From Hordeum vulgare subsp. vulgare (lineage: Eukaryota > Streptophyta > Magnoliopsida > Poales > Poaceae), in contig NC_058519.1 in NCBI RefSeq assembly GCF_904849725.1, positions 533,146,316-533,210,315 of the forward strand: a stretch of 64,000 nucleotides of DNA. The letters are read 5' to 3'. The notes below the pieces were generated by a model. It ran no database searches, was not told where the DNA came from, and worked only from the letters and a program-made list of their open reading frames with translations. Shown in pieces: positions 35,317-45,359 of the stretch (its first letter is position 1; each line of letters begins with the position of its first letter). Both the position numbers and the translations under genes were made by a program.

Positions 35317-36401
35317 CTACTCTGCTGATGTCCCCGCGTCAGTTTGCTTTGAGCTCTGGCCGACTTCAAGCTGTAAGTCGCCCAACACCCAATTACACTT
35401 GGATAAGGCGGCAAATTCATCTTCATCGTTCAAAAATGTCGAGAGATCCGCCTCCAAATCAAAAGGGTTCTTGGGTCGATGAGGAGTCAAGATGGTTGCC
35501 ACAAAGGTTGGCAGATTTATCTTCTTATTCTTGTCATCATAAGCAGCTTGATACTTTGACAAATCCAAGCTTGCTGCAAGCTGAGTCGCCGCCGGGTGAG
35601 ATTCTTTAACAACACATTGATAGTCGTCTTGAGTAAATTCTGACCCGTCGTCCTTGAGCTGGGGAAAGCCTACTGCTACTTCTTCGGGTTTTTGCTCTGG
35701 GGCGTATGCTCAGCACCGACTCAACGTAGTCAGTACCCCTTTTCCGGGCAGCTGATCGGGTTAGCTCACCTATCTGAGGCGGAAGGGTAGATAAGCAGCC
35801 AAGCATCTTTTTGATTGATGTTATGGGTTCCTTGGCGCCCATCACTGCCTTCACGGTCGGCATGCTTCCGGTATACAGTTGCTCTGTTAATGTGTAAATC
35901 GCCTTTAGCATCAAGATACAATCATCCTGAAGGTTGGCGGCTCTTGGACCTATATAAGGGATAATGATGGTTAGTAACTTCTTCATACTAAGTTTTTTTT
36001 ACAAAGTACAAGATCAGGGTTTGCTTCTTACCAAAGATAGCCTGTGCCATGTTGGAGATATGTTGCTTTAAACCGGCCAGCTCTTGTTGCACGGCTTCCA
36101 GTTTTGCTTCTGCTTTTTCCGCTCGCTTTACCGCGGCGTCTTGATCAGCTTGAGCCTTATTGTGGGCGGCCTTCAGCTTCTCCATCTCAGATAAGATCAC
36201 TTGACATTTTTCTTCTGATTTTGCCCACGCGTCTTGCTGGCCGGCTAAAGTTTTCGTTATGTCCCCAAATGCCGACTCAGCTTGGGCAAGAGATTCCTGT
36301 CAAAATATATTATCAAGGGGCAAGTCTCAGAATTATTGCAAGCAACATCTCTAACACTTGGGGGCTAATGTATAATTTTTTAGACAAAATTATACAAGAT
36401 C

Positions 36402-36736
36402 AAGACCCGGCTCATCTTTCAACAGATAACCCGGCCCTTGGGGGTTACAGGTCGAAAGTTTTTTTAAAAAATATCAAGACCCGACTCATCTTTCAATAGA
36501 TGACCCGGCCCTTGGAGGTTACAGGTCGAAAGATTTTTTCTAATATCAAGACCCCGCTCATCTTTCAACAGATGACCCGGCCCTTGGGGGTTACAGGTCG
36601 AAATATTTTTTCTAATATCAAGACCCGGCTCATCTTTCAATAGATGACCCGACCCTTGGGGGTTACAGGTCGAAAGATTTTTCTAATATCAAGACCCGGC
36701 TCATCTTTTAACAGATAACCCGGCCCTTGGGGGTTA
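36402..36736. repeat. E6: minisatellite, about 72-bp unit, five copies
   Basis: Copies start at 36402, 36476, 36548, 36620 and 36691; the last is partial (about 45 bp). The unit contains AAGACCCGGCTCATC, GATGACCCGGCCC and TTGGGGGTTACAGGTCG, then an A/T-rich tail. The array lies inside the 467-bp sixth intron of the antisense gene, in a region where the other introns are about 80 bp. Confidence 0.95.
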
Positions 36737-37969
36737 ATGAGGATGGTATCCATTAAGGCGTACCTCATGTCTATTCTTTATCATAAGGAGTAGACTCTTC
36801 TCCATTTCATAACTCGCCTCCAGGCGACTTGCAAAGCATGAGCAGAGTTCTTTAAATTCAAGATTTTCGTATTGAGATAGCTTGGCCTTAGAAATCTCAT
36901 GTCCAATAGAAGGCTGGTTTGATGTTGATACGTGCTTCGACAAGACTGCCGAAACCGGCTTAGAGAAGCTAGTACCAGTGATGATTACAGCATCTGGATC
37001 CTTTGCCGTTTTCAACGGACTCGGCGGATTGGGCGTTTCCGTGCCTTCCTTGGGAGAATTCGGGAGATCCGCTTGGTCATCAGATTTATCTTTTGCCGGG
37101 TTATCCTGAGTCGGCGCTGGCTTTTCAATAGGCTCCGGAGCTGTAGTGGAAGTTGATCCGCTAGTTTTCTTTTTCTTTGCTTGTGCCCTAGAAAGAGAAG
37201 GTTGTGTGCTTAAAAAGAGACATCATCATCATCAGGACAATGTAAGTATTATAAGAATTTACCCTGGAACGCGGATCATCGGCGGAAGGGCTGACATCAC
37301 TGAGTCGCCTGACGAAGGGGGAGAATTCTGCAAAAGTAATACCTCAAGATATGACCAAGTTATAAGTATGATCCAAAAGGAAGCAAAAGGGGACGCTGTT
37401 AAAAGGATACCTCATTCTGCCTCTTCTTGGTAGGAGTTTTCGCTGTTAACCCGGACACCAAGTCTCCAGAATGACTCCGAGTTTTCCGATAGGAAGCATG
37501 TTGCGCTTTCTTCAAAAGGAAATTAGGATCCAAACAAGCATTTGGGTGAGACATGGGAACCTTCCCGCAAATACTCCTGGTCGGCTTAGGCGGAGGAGAA
37601 GATGAGTCGGAGGAAACAGAAATTACCTCTACGGAGTCTTGTTGGCTTTCGTTGCCCTCATTCTACACAAGAGATACAGAGGTGTAAACACAAAACTATA
37701 GCAATGGATGGCAAGACAAAGAAGATAGAATTTTACCTCTGAAGATACGTCACCGACTTGGGATTCGTCCACATCAAACAGTTCAGTAATGGCGGCTTTG
37801 CCTTTGCTCTTGGATTTTTTTTTTGGGGGCGGCCTGGCTTGCTTCAAGGCCACCTTTTTCGGCCTCTTGGACCAGAATTTGTCACCTTTCTAAAGTGGCA
37901 TTTTTATTATGAGAATCAGAATTCAAGTAAGTCGGAAAGAACAAAGTAAAGGCGGGTTAAGTTATTTAC

Positions 37970-38855
37970 CTTAGGAGCCGGGTTGATCTTGCAGAATGGC
38001 TTAAGACCTATTTGGCCACACTTGGCCAAGGGCTCGCCGGTCAATTTCTTGATGATGGACACAATGTCATTTTCTGTCAGTGCTGTACGGAAGTAGCATT
38101 GGGTATGGTCCAAGGTACCATCAAACTCACACATTAAGCCGTCTCGGCGACTTAAGGGGGGGATGCGCCATTCAACCCAGCAGCGGATCAAATCAATCCC
38201 AGTAAGACCATTGTTTGTCAGAGATCGTAACTCGGATAGCACCGGAATAAAATCTGACTCCTCTTCTTCAGTAAGCTTGTCTGGAAGTTTAAAGTTTGTA
38301 GGAAGGCGTTCCTCCCTATAGCCAAGGAGCTTGTTTTCACCCTCAGGAGAAGTTACTTGGCAATAAAACCAAGACTCGCCCCAACCTTTGGGATGGCTTG
38401 GCATGGCGAGTGATGGGAATGAGTTGTCCCTATGGCGTTGAACGTTGACACCACCAAGTTCCAAGCTAGGGCCATTGGGAAATTCGGTCTGGCGATTCAA
38501 ATGGAAAAAATACCAGAACAAAGGAACTGAAGGTTCCATCCGCAAGTAGGCTTCGCAGAACACTTGGAACTGACATAAGTTACTAATCGTGTTGAGTCCT
38601 AAATCTTGGAGGCGGACGTTCATGAAAGTCATGGCATCTCTGAGAAATTTTGACCCTGGCAGCCTAAAACCCCATTCGAGGGGCTCAGCGAAGACAACTA
38701 TTTCTCCTTCCTTCGGGTTGGGAATTTTTTCTCCAAACCCGGATCGCCATGCGATAACCTCTTTCGTGTCAAGATTTCCTGTCTTCACACAGTCGTTGAG
38801 AAAAACTTCGATAACCTTGGTCGGGAGCCAATTGGCTTTGAAACGGCACCCATGG
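37970..38855 (-). CDS. E6 antisense gene, exon 2: Transposase_28-like domain
   Basis: The largest exon, bounded by acceptor TTTGTAG at 38856 and donor AAG|GTAAAT at 37969. It is open for all 295 codons. From the start it reads CRFKANWLPTKVIEVFL, then EGEIVVFAEPLEWGFRLPGS, DLGLNTISNLCQFQVFCEAY, YFFHLNRQTEF, SHPKGWGESWFYCQ and LTGIDLIRCWVEWRIPPL, with GLKPFCKINPAPK at the end. This order matches a family of grass retroelement proteins labelled 'transposase (putative) gypsy type', although I see no catalytic triad. Several Trp, Cys and His positions suggest a folded domain. Confidence 0.88.
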
Positions 38856-39582
38856 CTACAAAGGAAAAGATTACGGATAAGTTAACTCACCGAGTGCTTA
38901 CTGAGTGGTTAAAAAGGTCAATTAACTCGCCAAGCATTTGTCAGGTGACTAAGGGGGGTCTGTTGACTCGCCAACAAGGAGCTGAGTCAGAATACAAGGG
39001 CGATTTAGGAATTTCCTGTTGCTCAAAAGGAGACAACTCGGAGCTTCAGAGATGTTCGTTAAAATGGTGAAGTACGGGTTTACAAATAAGTTTTATACAG
39101 CACGCAGTAACACATAGATCTACGGAGCAGGCAAAAATGAATGAAAAAAGCCTGGATAAAGTAGAACAGCCTATGGCTAGGGTAAGAATAGTAAAGCTGA
39201 TTCGACAGAAGCCTTTTTTGGATCCTCAAACAGGAGCTAATCAACTGAGGATATGGTCGATGCTGCCGTACTTATCATTATCGTTGTGAACTAATCGACG
39301 TCTATGGGGGCATTCGAGGTGTTCTAAGAAACCGGCAAGTGATGAACCTTGAGTAGCTAAGATCTACCTCTAATGGCGAAGGACTGACCTCATGATGGCG
39401 ACCGGAGGCGACCGAGGAAGATCCGCGGCGAGTGTTGCACGCTTAGTCGGCCTGGGGATGCGTCGGACGCGGCGGTCTTAGACGGAGGTCCTCGGGCGGC
39501 GATGAAGTTCTCGGTGCAGTCGCGAGGAAGAAGGGGTCGACGAAATGGGTAGGTGGGAATGTTCCCTGCCCCCTTCCCCCAG

Positions 39583-39592
39583 CCTATTTATT
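39583..39592 (-). promoter_or_regulatory. E6 antisense gene: TATA-like box
   Basis: The minus strand reads AATAAATAGG. The first ATG downstream on that strand is at 39393-39391, giving about 160 nt of CT/GC-rich leader without an upstream ATG. This fits a promoter internal to the element and separate from the LTR. It is inferred from spacing and composition only. Confidence 0.5.
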
Positions 39593-39888
39593 GGGTCAGG
39601 CGCTGGAATCGAGGCGCCTCGCGCGGGAACTGACGAGAGGATAAAGATGCGCTATAATGGCGCCCAAATTTTCGAGATATTTGTGCCGAAAGATCCATTG
39701 GGAATTGCATCATCATTTCTTCCGAGATTAAAGGGATAAGATGATGTCAACAAGAAGCGGTTCGACGACTTGGATATCTCCATGATAGGGTGGCAGATGA
39801 AGCGTATGATGCGTAAAAAGAGCAGAGTGAGTCGCCCCTAACTAGGTGAGAGTTGCCATGAACAGGTTCAGGTCAATTTGGGGCCTAA
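39593..39888 (+). mobile_element. E6: sequence before the 3' LTR
   Basis: No coding sequence. It ends in TCAATTTGGGGCCTAA, a weak polypurine tract directly before the 3' LTR start TGTTGGGG at 39889. Confidence 0.6.
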
Positions 39889-40395
39889 TGTTGGGGATAT
39901 TATCTGTTGTGTGACCCGCCCTAGTTGGGCCGGGTCACCAAGCGGGCGACTCATCCTTTGGCGATTCAAGCTTTGGCCTATGAGCCCAGGAGCTAGAGGC
40001 GGTTCAAGATCTTCGTGTAGAATCAATCATTTGGAAGACCTCCAAGTCTTGGAAAGCACGGCGACTTAGAGATAGAAAGAATCATGACTTGCATGATGGT
40101 AAGGACTCTTGTAAACCCTAAGGGCTCGACCTGTATATAAAGGCGAGTACCGGGGAAGGAGAGGGTAGGTTAGAAATCATCGAGTGCTAGGTCAGGCGAG
40201 TTACGCCCTCCTTGTAATCGAAACACCATCAATACAACACAAAGCAGGACGTAGGATTTTACCTCCTCTCGAGGGGCCGAACCTGGGTAAATCTCTGTCT
40301 CGCTCCCGTTCAACCCCTTTGAGTCGCCACGAAGGTGCGATGGCTCCAACACTAAGTCCTTTCACGAGGACATCTACCGCGACAAAACCACGACA
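39889..40395 (+). repeat. E6: 3' LTR (507 bp)
   Basis: TGTTGGGGATATT to CACGACA, followed by the target-site copy GTTAC. A TATA box CTGTATATAA lies at 40131-40140. Confidence 0.93.
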
Positions 40396-40400
40396 GTTAC

Positions 40401-41398
40401 CAAATGTTGTTTGGAGTCCCGGATGAGATCACATACGTCACGAGGGTTTCCGGAATGGTCCGGACACGAAGATTGATATATAGGATGACCTCATTTGATT
40501 ACGGGAAAGTTTTCGGTGTTACCGGGAATGTACCGGGAGTGACGAATGGGTTCCGGATGTTCACCGGGGGGGCAGCCCACTCTGGGGAATCCCATAGGCC
40601 TTAGGGGTGCCGCACCAGCCCTTAGTGGGCTGGTGGGCAAGCCCAAGAAGATCCCTGCGCAGGAGAGAAAGAAAATCAAAGAGAAAAAAAAGGGGAAGTG
40701 GAAAAGTTGAGAAGGACTCCACTATCCTTTCCTAGTTGGACTAGGATTAGAGGAGGAATCCTCCTCCCCCCACTTCGGCCGACCCCTTGGGGCTCCTTGA
40801 GCCTCAAGGCAAGGTCCCTCCCCTCCCTCCAATATATACTGAGGTATTAGGGCTGATTTGAGACAACTTTTGCCACGGCAGCGCGACCACATACCTCCAC
40901 GGTTTTTCCTCTAGATCGTATTTCTGTGGAGCTCGGGCGGAGCCCTGCTGAGATAGATCACCACCAACCTCCGGAGCGTCGTCACGCTGCCGGAGAACTC
41001 ATCTACCTCTCCGTATCTCTTGCTAGATCAAGAAGGCCGAGATCATCATCGAGCTGTACGTGTGCTGAACGCGGAGGTGCCGTTTGTTCGGCACTAGATC
41101 GGAACGGATTGTGAGATGGATCGCAAGACGGTTCGTCCAACGGATCGCGGGATGGTTCGTGGGACGGATCGCGGGACGGATTGAGGGATGAATCGCGGGA
41201 CGGTTCGTGGGACAGTTCGCGGGGCGGATCGAGGGACGTGAGGACGTTCCACTACACCAACCACGTTTCTTAACGCTTCTGCTGTGCGATCTACAAGGGT
41301 ACATAGATCGGAAATCTCCTCTCGTAGATGAACATCACCATGATAGGTATTGCGTGTGCGTAGGAAATTTTTTGTTTCCCATGCGACGTTTCCCAACA
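40401..41398 (+). repeat. E5: 3' LTR, second part
   Basis: It resumes the Copia LTR exactly where E6 split it (GTTAC repeated at 40396-40400). It contains GGAATGGTCCGGA, a TATA box (CCAATATATACTGAGG, about 40829-40844), leader sequence with GTGTGCTGAACGCGGAGGTG, and the end CCCAACA. It is followed by the target-site copy ACATA. Confidence 0.9.
41115..41236. repeat. E5: degenerate 12-bp tandem repeat in the LTR
   Basis: About ten copies of a 12-bp unit related to GATCGCGGGACG and GTTCGTGGGACG follow each other close to the end of the LTR. Units differ at one to three positions. The element's other LTR lost this region, so its age within the family cannot be judged here. Confidence 0.85.
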
Positions 41399-41403
41399 AC
41401 ATA

Positions 41404-42632
41404 AGCCTCATTATATATTCATCAAAACAACCACCATACCTGCCGATCATGGAATTTCCATAGCCATTCCGAGATATATTGCCATTGAACTTCCAACGTC
41501 ACTTCATATGACTTATACTCCCATTGTCATATTGAGTTGCATGATCGTAAGATAGCTACCATGGTATTTCCATGGCATGTCCTTTTTCATATCTCTTGCT
41601 ATGCTAGATCATTGCACATCCTCGTACACTATCAATGGCATTCATATAGAGTCATATATTCCTATCAGTTTTTCATATCGAGTTGTAAGTAAATAAAAGT
41701 ATGATAATCATCATTATTACAGCATTGTCCTAGCGAGGAAATAAAAATGGGGGAGGCCATATGATCCCACCATAAAAAAATGGGGGAGGCGAAAGAAAAA
41801 AATAAAAAGAAAAAAGGATCCCACCACGAAAATATATATAAAAATAAACAAATAAATGAGTGAAAAAGAGAGAACGTACTTTGCTACTATCCTTTACCAC
41901 ACTTGTGCCTCAAAGTGGCACCATGTTCTTCATATAGTGAGTATCTTGTCTTGTCACTTCCATATGCTAGTGGGAATTTTCCATTATAGAACTTGGCTTG
42001 TATATTCCGATGATGGGTGTCCTCAAATGCGCGAGGACTTCATGAGCAAGCAAGTTGGATGCACACCCACTTAGCTTCAGTCGAGATTTCATACACTTAT
42101 TGTTCTAGTGCATCCGTTGCATGGCAATCACTACTCCTCGCACTGATATCTATTGATGGGCATCTCCATAGCCCATTGATACATCGAGTTGATGCGAGAC
42201 ATTCTTCTCCACTTTTACCCCTTTGAGACCTACCACCACATTCTATTCCACCTATATGCTATGTCCATGGTTCACGATCATGTATTGCGTGAAGAATAAA
42301 ATGTCGATGCATTTTGAAAAAGTACAATCCAATTGCCTGACTTGGGCACTGTGGTGCTTCACATTTGTATTAATGTGGTGAATATGGAACCATGCCTTGC
42401 TAATATAATAAGACGAATGGGGGTAAACATTCTTTGAGGATCATACACTTTGAAAGATTTATGATTTTGTTGCTTGTGCTTATAACTATTAGTATGCCAA
42501 TTTTTTTTATTTCATCATTTCTCAATGAGCATACATGCAAAATATTACATATTGGATAGCATGTAACATCAAAAATTCTATTTTTATCATTTACCTACTC
42601 GAGGACGAGCAGAAATTAAGCTTGGGAATGCT
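41404..42632 (+). mobile_element. E2: last part of the internal region
   Basis: Non-coding. It is related to 16366-17587 of E4: same CATAGCCATTCCGAGATATATTGCCAT segment, same GCATGATCGTAAGATAGCTA segment and the same A-rich stretch. The hairpin CTCG-AGGA-CGAG is at 42598-42609 and the polypurine tract AAGCTTGGGAATGCT at 42618-42632. Confidence 0.8.
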
Positions 42633-43228
42633 TGATACGTCTCCGACCTATCAATAGTTTTGGATTGTTCCATGCTACTATATTATCATTCTAGGGAACG
42701 TTTTGAGTGATTATTTACCAATTTATAATATTTTTAGCACTAAGCTATTGACCCAGTGCCTAGTGCCAGTTCTTGTTTTTGTGTGTTTTTTGTTTCGTAG
42801 AAAATCAATATCAAACAAAGTCCAAACGCGATAAAATTTTATGGAGATTTGTTTTGGAATATATGTGAATATTGAGAGTCGGAATCAACACAAGACGGTG
42901 CCCAAGGGAGGCACAAGCCAATAGGGTGCGACCTGGGGGCACCCTGATGGCTTAAGGCTAGCCCTTAAGTCGGTTGACGATCTCGTTCTGCTGCAAAGGA
43001 ATTTTCACGATAAAAATTCCCTCAAAATTTCAGCCCAATCGGAGTTACAAATCTTCGGATATTTAAGAAACAGTGAAGGACCGGAAAACAGGTCACAAAA
43101 ACAGGAGAGAAATAGAGAGAGAGATCCAATCCCGGAGGGGTTGCTACCCTCCGGGTGCCTAGAGGCCATGGACCAGAGGAGAGACCCTCCTCCCACCTAG
43201 GGAGGTGGCCAAGGAAGAAGAAGGAGGA
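42633..43228 (+). repeat. E2: 3' LTR, truncated
   Basis: TGATACGTCTCCGACC start directly after the polypurine tract. About 600 bp of LTR remain, ending in GGAGGAGGGGTTACCTCC. The rest, corresponding to 1939-2543 and 9219-9466 of the 5' LTR, is missing. The break joins to unrelated RNase H sequence. Confidence 0.75.
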
Positions 43229-43720
43229 GGGGTTACCTCCTTAATCCACCTGTTTTGGTAGGTCATGTAAAGGGGCGCCCACTCGTCCTATACATTGCAG
43301 CTTAGGCTACTTCGCTAGGCGCTTTGTTTGCTCAAAACAATGACGAAGGGAAGGCGGTGGCTTGTTACTACTTGAGCCGCACCATGGTGGGGGCTGAGCG
43401 AAACTACTCTTCTATAGAGAAGTTGTGCTTGGCCCTAATCTTCACTTTGAAGAAGCTTAGGCACTACACTTTGAAGCATGAAGTCCGGCTCGTTGCAAGA
43501 GCAAACCCTGTGAGGTGCATACTGAGTCAGCCCGCGTTTCATGGGGCAACTTGGAAAATGGGCACTTATCATGATGGAGTTCGACATCACCTTTGTGCCT
43601 CAAAAGGCAATCAAGGGTCAAGCCTTGGCATAATTTCTCGCGACACACCCAATTCCAAATGACTCCCCTCTTATCACGGACCTTCCTAGCGAGGAGGTTT
43701 TCAACATCAACCTTGACGCA
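43229..43720 (+). pseudogene. Orphan Gypsy RNase H fragment
   Basis: The frame around 43290-43660 reads RPLVLYIAA, a stop, ATSLGALFAQNNDEGKAVACYYLSRTMVGAERNYSSIEKLCLA, then FTLKKLRHYTL. This is the RNase H-like domain that follows RT in plant Gypsy pol, with the typical YYLSRT and E-NY-IEK signatures. After 43500 it decays through stops and shifts, but RLVARANP and QGSSLG-type fragments remain. There is no RT before it and no integrase after it: the left side joins the truncated E2 LTR and the right side is interrupted by E7. It is not from E7, whose own RNase H lies at 48250-48660 and differs. Confidence 0.8.
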
Positions 43721-45253
43721 TGATACGTCCATTTTGCATCATGCTTTTATGTTGATATTTATTGCTCTATGGGCTATTATTACACTTCACGGTACAATAC
43801 TTATGCCTTTTCTCTCTTATTTTGCAACGCTTACATGAAGAGGGAGAATGCCGGCAGCTGGAATTCTGGCCTGAAAAAGGAGCAAGTTTGAGATACCTAT
43901 TCTATGCAACTCCAAAAGCCGTAAAAATCAACGAGGAATTATTCTGGAATTTATATAAAATACTGGGCCGGAGAAGTACCAGAGGGGAGCCACTAGGAGG
44001 CCACAAGCCTCCTAGGCGCAACCTACCCCCTGGCCGCGCCTAGGGTCTTGTGGGCTCCCTGTTGGCCCTCTGGCTCCTCTCTTTCGCTATAAGGAGGGTT
44101 ATGTTCTAGAAAAAAAAATCAATAGGAGGCTTTTGTGAGGAATCGTCGCCGCCATGAGGCGGAACTTGAGCAGAACCAATCTAGAGCTCTGGCAGGGTCG
44201 TCCTGCCGGGGAAACATCCCTCCCGGAGGGGGAAATCGCTGCCATCGTCATCACCAACACTCCTCTGATCGGAGGGGACTCATCACCATCAACATCTTCA
44301 CCATCACCATCTCATCTCCAAACCCTAGTTCATCTCTTGTAACCAATCTCTGTCTCGCGACTCTGATTGGTACTTGTAAAGTTGCTAGTAGTGTTAATTA
44401 CTCTTTGTAGTTGATGCTAGTTGGATTACTCGGTGGAAGATTATATGTTCAGATCCTTGATGCTATTCAATACATCTCTGGTCATGAATATTATTATGCT
44501 TTGTGAGTAGTCACTTTTGTTCCCGGGGACATGGGATAAGTCATGCTTTTAGTAGTCATGTGACTTTGGTATTCGTTCGATATTTTGATGCGCTGTATGT
44601 TGTTTTTCCTCTAGTGGTGTTATGTGAACGTCGACTACATAACACTTCACCATTATTTGGGCCTAGAGGAAGGCATTGGGAAGTAGTAAGTAGATGATGG
44701 GTTGCTAGAGTGACAGAAGCTTAAACCCTAGTTTATGCGTTGCTTCGTAAGGGGCTGATTTGTATCCACTAGTTTAATTCTATGCTTAGACTTTGTCTTA
44801 ATTCTTCTTTCGTAGTTGCGGATGCTTGCGAGAGGGGTTAGTCAAAAGTGGGAGGTTTTTCCAAGTAAGGGCAGAACCCAAGCACCGGTCCACCCACATA
44901 TCAAACTATCAAAGTAGCGAACGCGAATCATATGAACATGATGAAAACTAGCTTGACAGAAATTCCCGTGTGTCCTCGGGAGCGCATTACCTCCTATAAT
45001 AGTTTGTCCAGGCTTGTCCCTTGCTACAAAAGGGATTGAGCCACTTTGCTGCACCTTTGTTACTATTGCTACTTCTTACTTGCTACTTGCTATGAATCAT
45101 CTTATCACACAACTATCTGTTACCGACAATTTCAGTGCTTGCAGAGATTACCTTGCTGAAAACCACTTGTCAGATCCTTCTGCTCCTCGTTGGGTTCGAC
45201 ACTCTTACTTATCGAAAGGACTACGATAGATCCCCTACACTTGTGGATCATCA
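43721..45253 (+). repeat. E7: 5' LTR (1533 bp)
   Basis: TGATACGTCCATTTTGC to GGATCATCA, same family as E1 and E8. A TATA-like CTATAAGG is at about 44088. Confidence 0.92.
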
Positions 45254-45264
45254 AGACTCTTTTC

Positions 45265-45282
45265 TGGCGCTGTTGCCGGGGA
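45265..45282 (+). other. E7: primer binding site (tRNA-Asp type)
   Basis: TGGCGCTGTTGCCGGGGA, eleven bases after the LTR, differs by one base from the plant tRNA-Asp complement. Confidence 0.88.
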
Positions 45283-45359
45283 GTGAAACGCCTTTGTTAA
45301 GTGGAATTTGGTAAGGAAACATTTATATAGTGTGCTGAAATTTATTGTCACTTGTCACT

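Larger units (their letters stand above)
35317..39393 (-). pseudogene. E6: antisense eight-exon gene, Transposase_28-like protein
   Basis: The minus strand reads as a spliced gene. Coding exons are 39393-39389, 38855-37970, 37889-37737, 37662-37411, 37327-37263, 37187-36764, 36296-36032 and 35949-35317. All seven introns start GT and end AG, with phases 2,0,0,0,2,0,1 that fit across every junction; five introns are only 74-83 bp. Predicted length is about 890 residues. Exon 2 (295 codons) resembles the plant 'putative gypsy type transposon' domain (PF04195): WFYCQVTSPEG, LTGIDLIRCWVEWRIPPLSR. Exons 3-6 are Lys/Ser/Pro-rich and acidic. Exon 7 is a coiled coil (MEKLKAAHNKAQADQDAAVK). Exon 8 carries a conserved C-terminal part, damaged by one extra base in the run at 35736-35743 and a TGA at 35710-35712. 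Function is unknown; Tat elements such as Grande are known to carry antisense genes. Confidence 0.85.
27283..40395 (+). mobile_element. E6: Tat-lineage Gypsy element with an antisense gene
   Basis: Complete 13.1 kb element with a perfect target-site duplication GTTAC (27278-27282, 40396-40400) inside the 3' LTR of E5. LTRs are short (521 and 507 bp). Order on +: primer site, gag (27892-30267), protease (about 30153-31076), RT with two RNase H modules (31241-32824), integrase (32924-34272). The next 5.6 kb contains an antisense multi-exon gene on the minus strand. An extra RNase H after the usual one and an antisense Transposase_28-like gene are marks of the Tat lineage (relatives include Grande and RIRE2). 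It is GC-richer than its surroundings. Lesions are few, so it is probably the youngest insertion of this nest. Confidence 0.92.
21435..41398 (+). mobile_element. E5: decayed Angela/BARE-like Copia element, split by E6
   Basis: The LTR starts TGTTGGAAATATGCCC and ends CCCAACA. The target-site duplication is ACATA (21430-21434 and 41399-41403), perfect. The 5' LTR is 21435-22376, and the 3' LTR is in two parts, 26375-27282 and 40401-41398, because E6 inserted there. The internal region 22377-26374 keeps fragments of gag, integrase and RT with many stops and frameshifts. The 5' LTR lacks its second half and there is no primer binding site, so this copy could not be transposed. Confidence 0.92.

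Noticed and set aside
36402..36736. Regular repeats resembling a CRISPR array
   Set aside because: Units are contiguous 72-bp tandem copies without unique spacers, in a plant retrotransposon intron.
35317..38855. Antisense gene as an ordinary host gene unrelated to the element
   Set aside because: It lies wholly between the integrase and the 3' LTR of an element with an intact target-site duplication, and Tat elements are known to carry antisense genes here. A host origin long ago remains possible.
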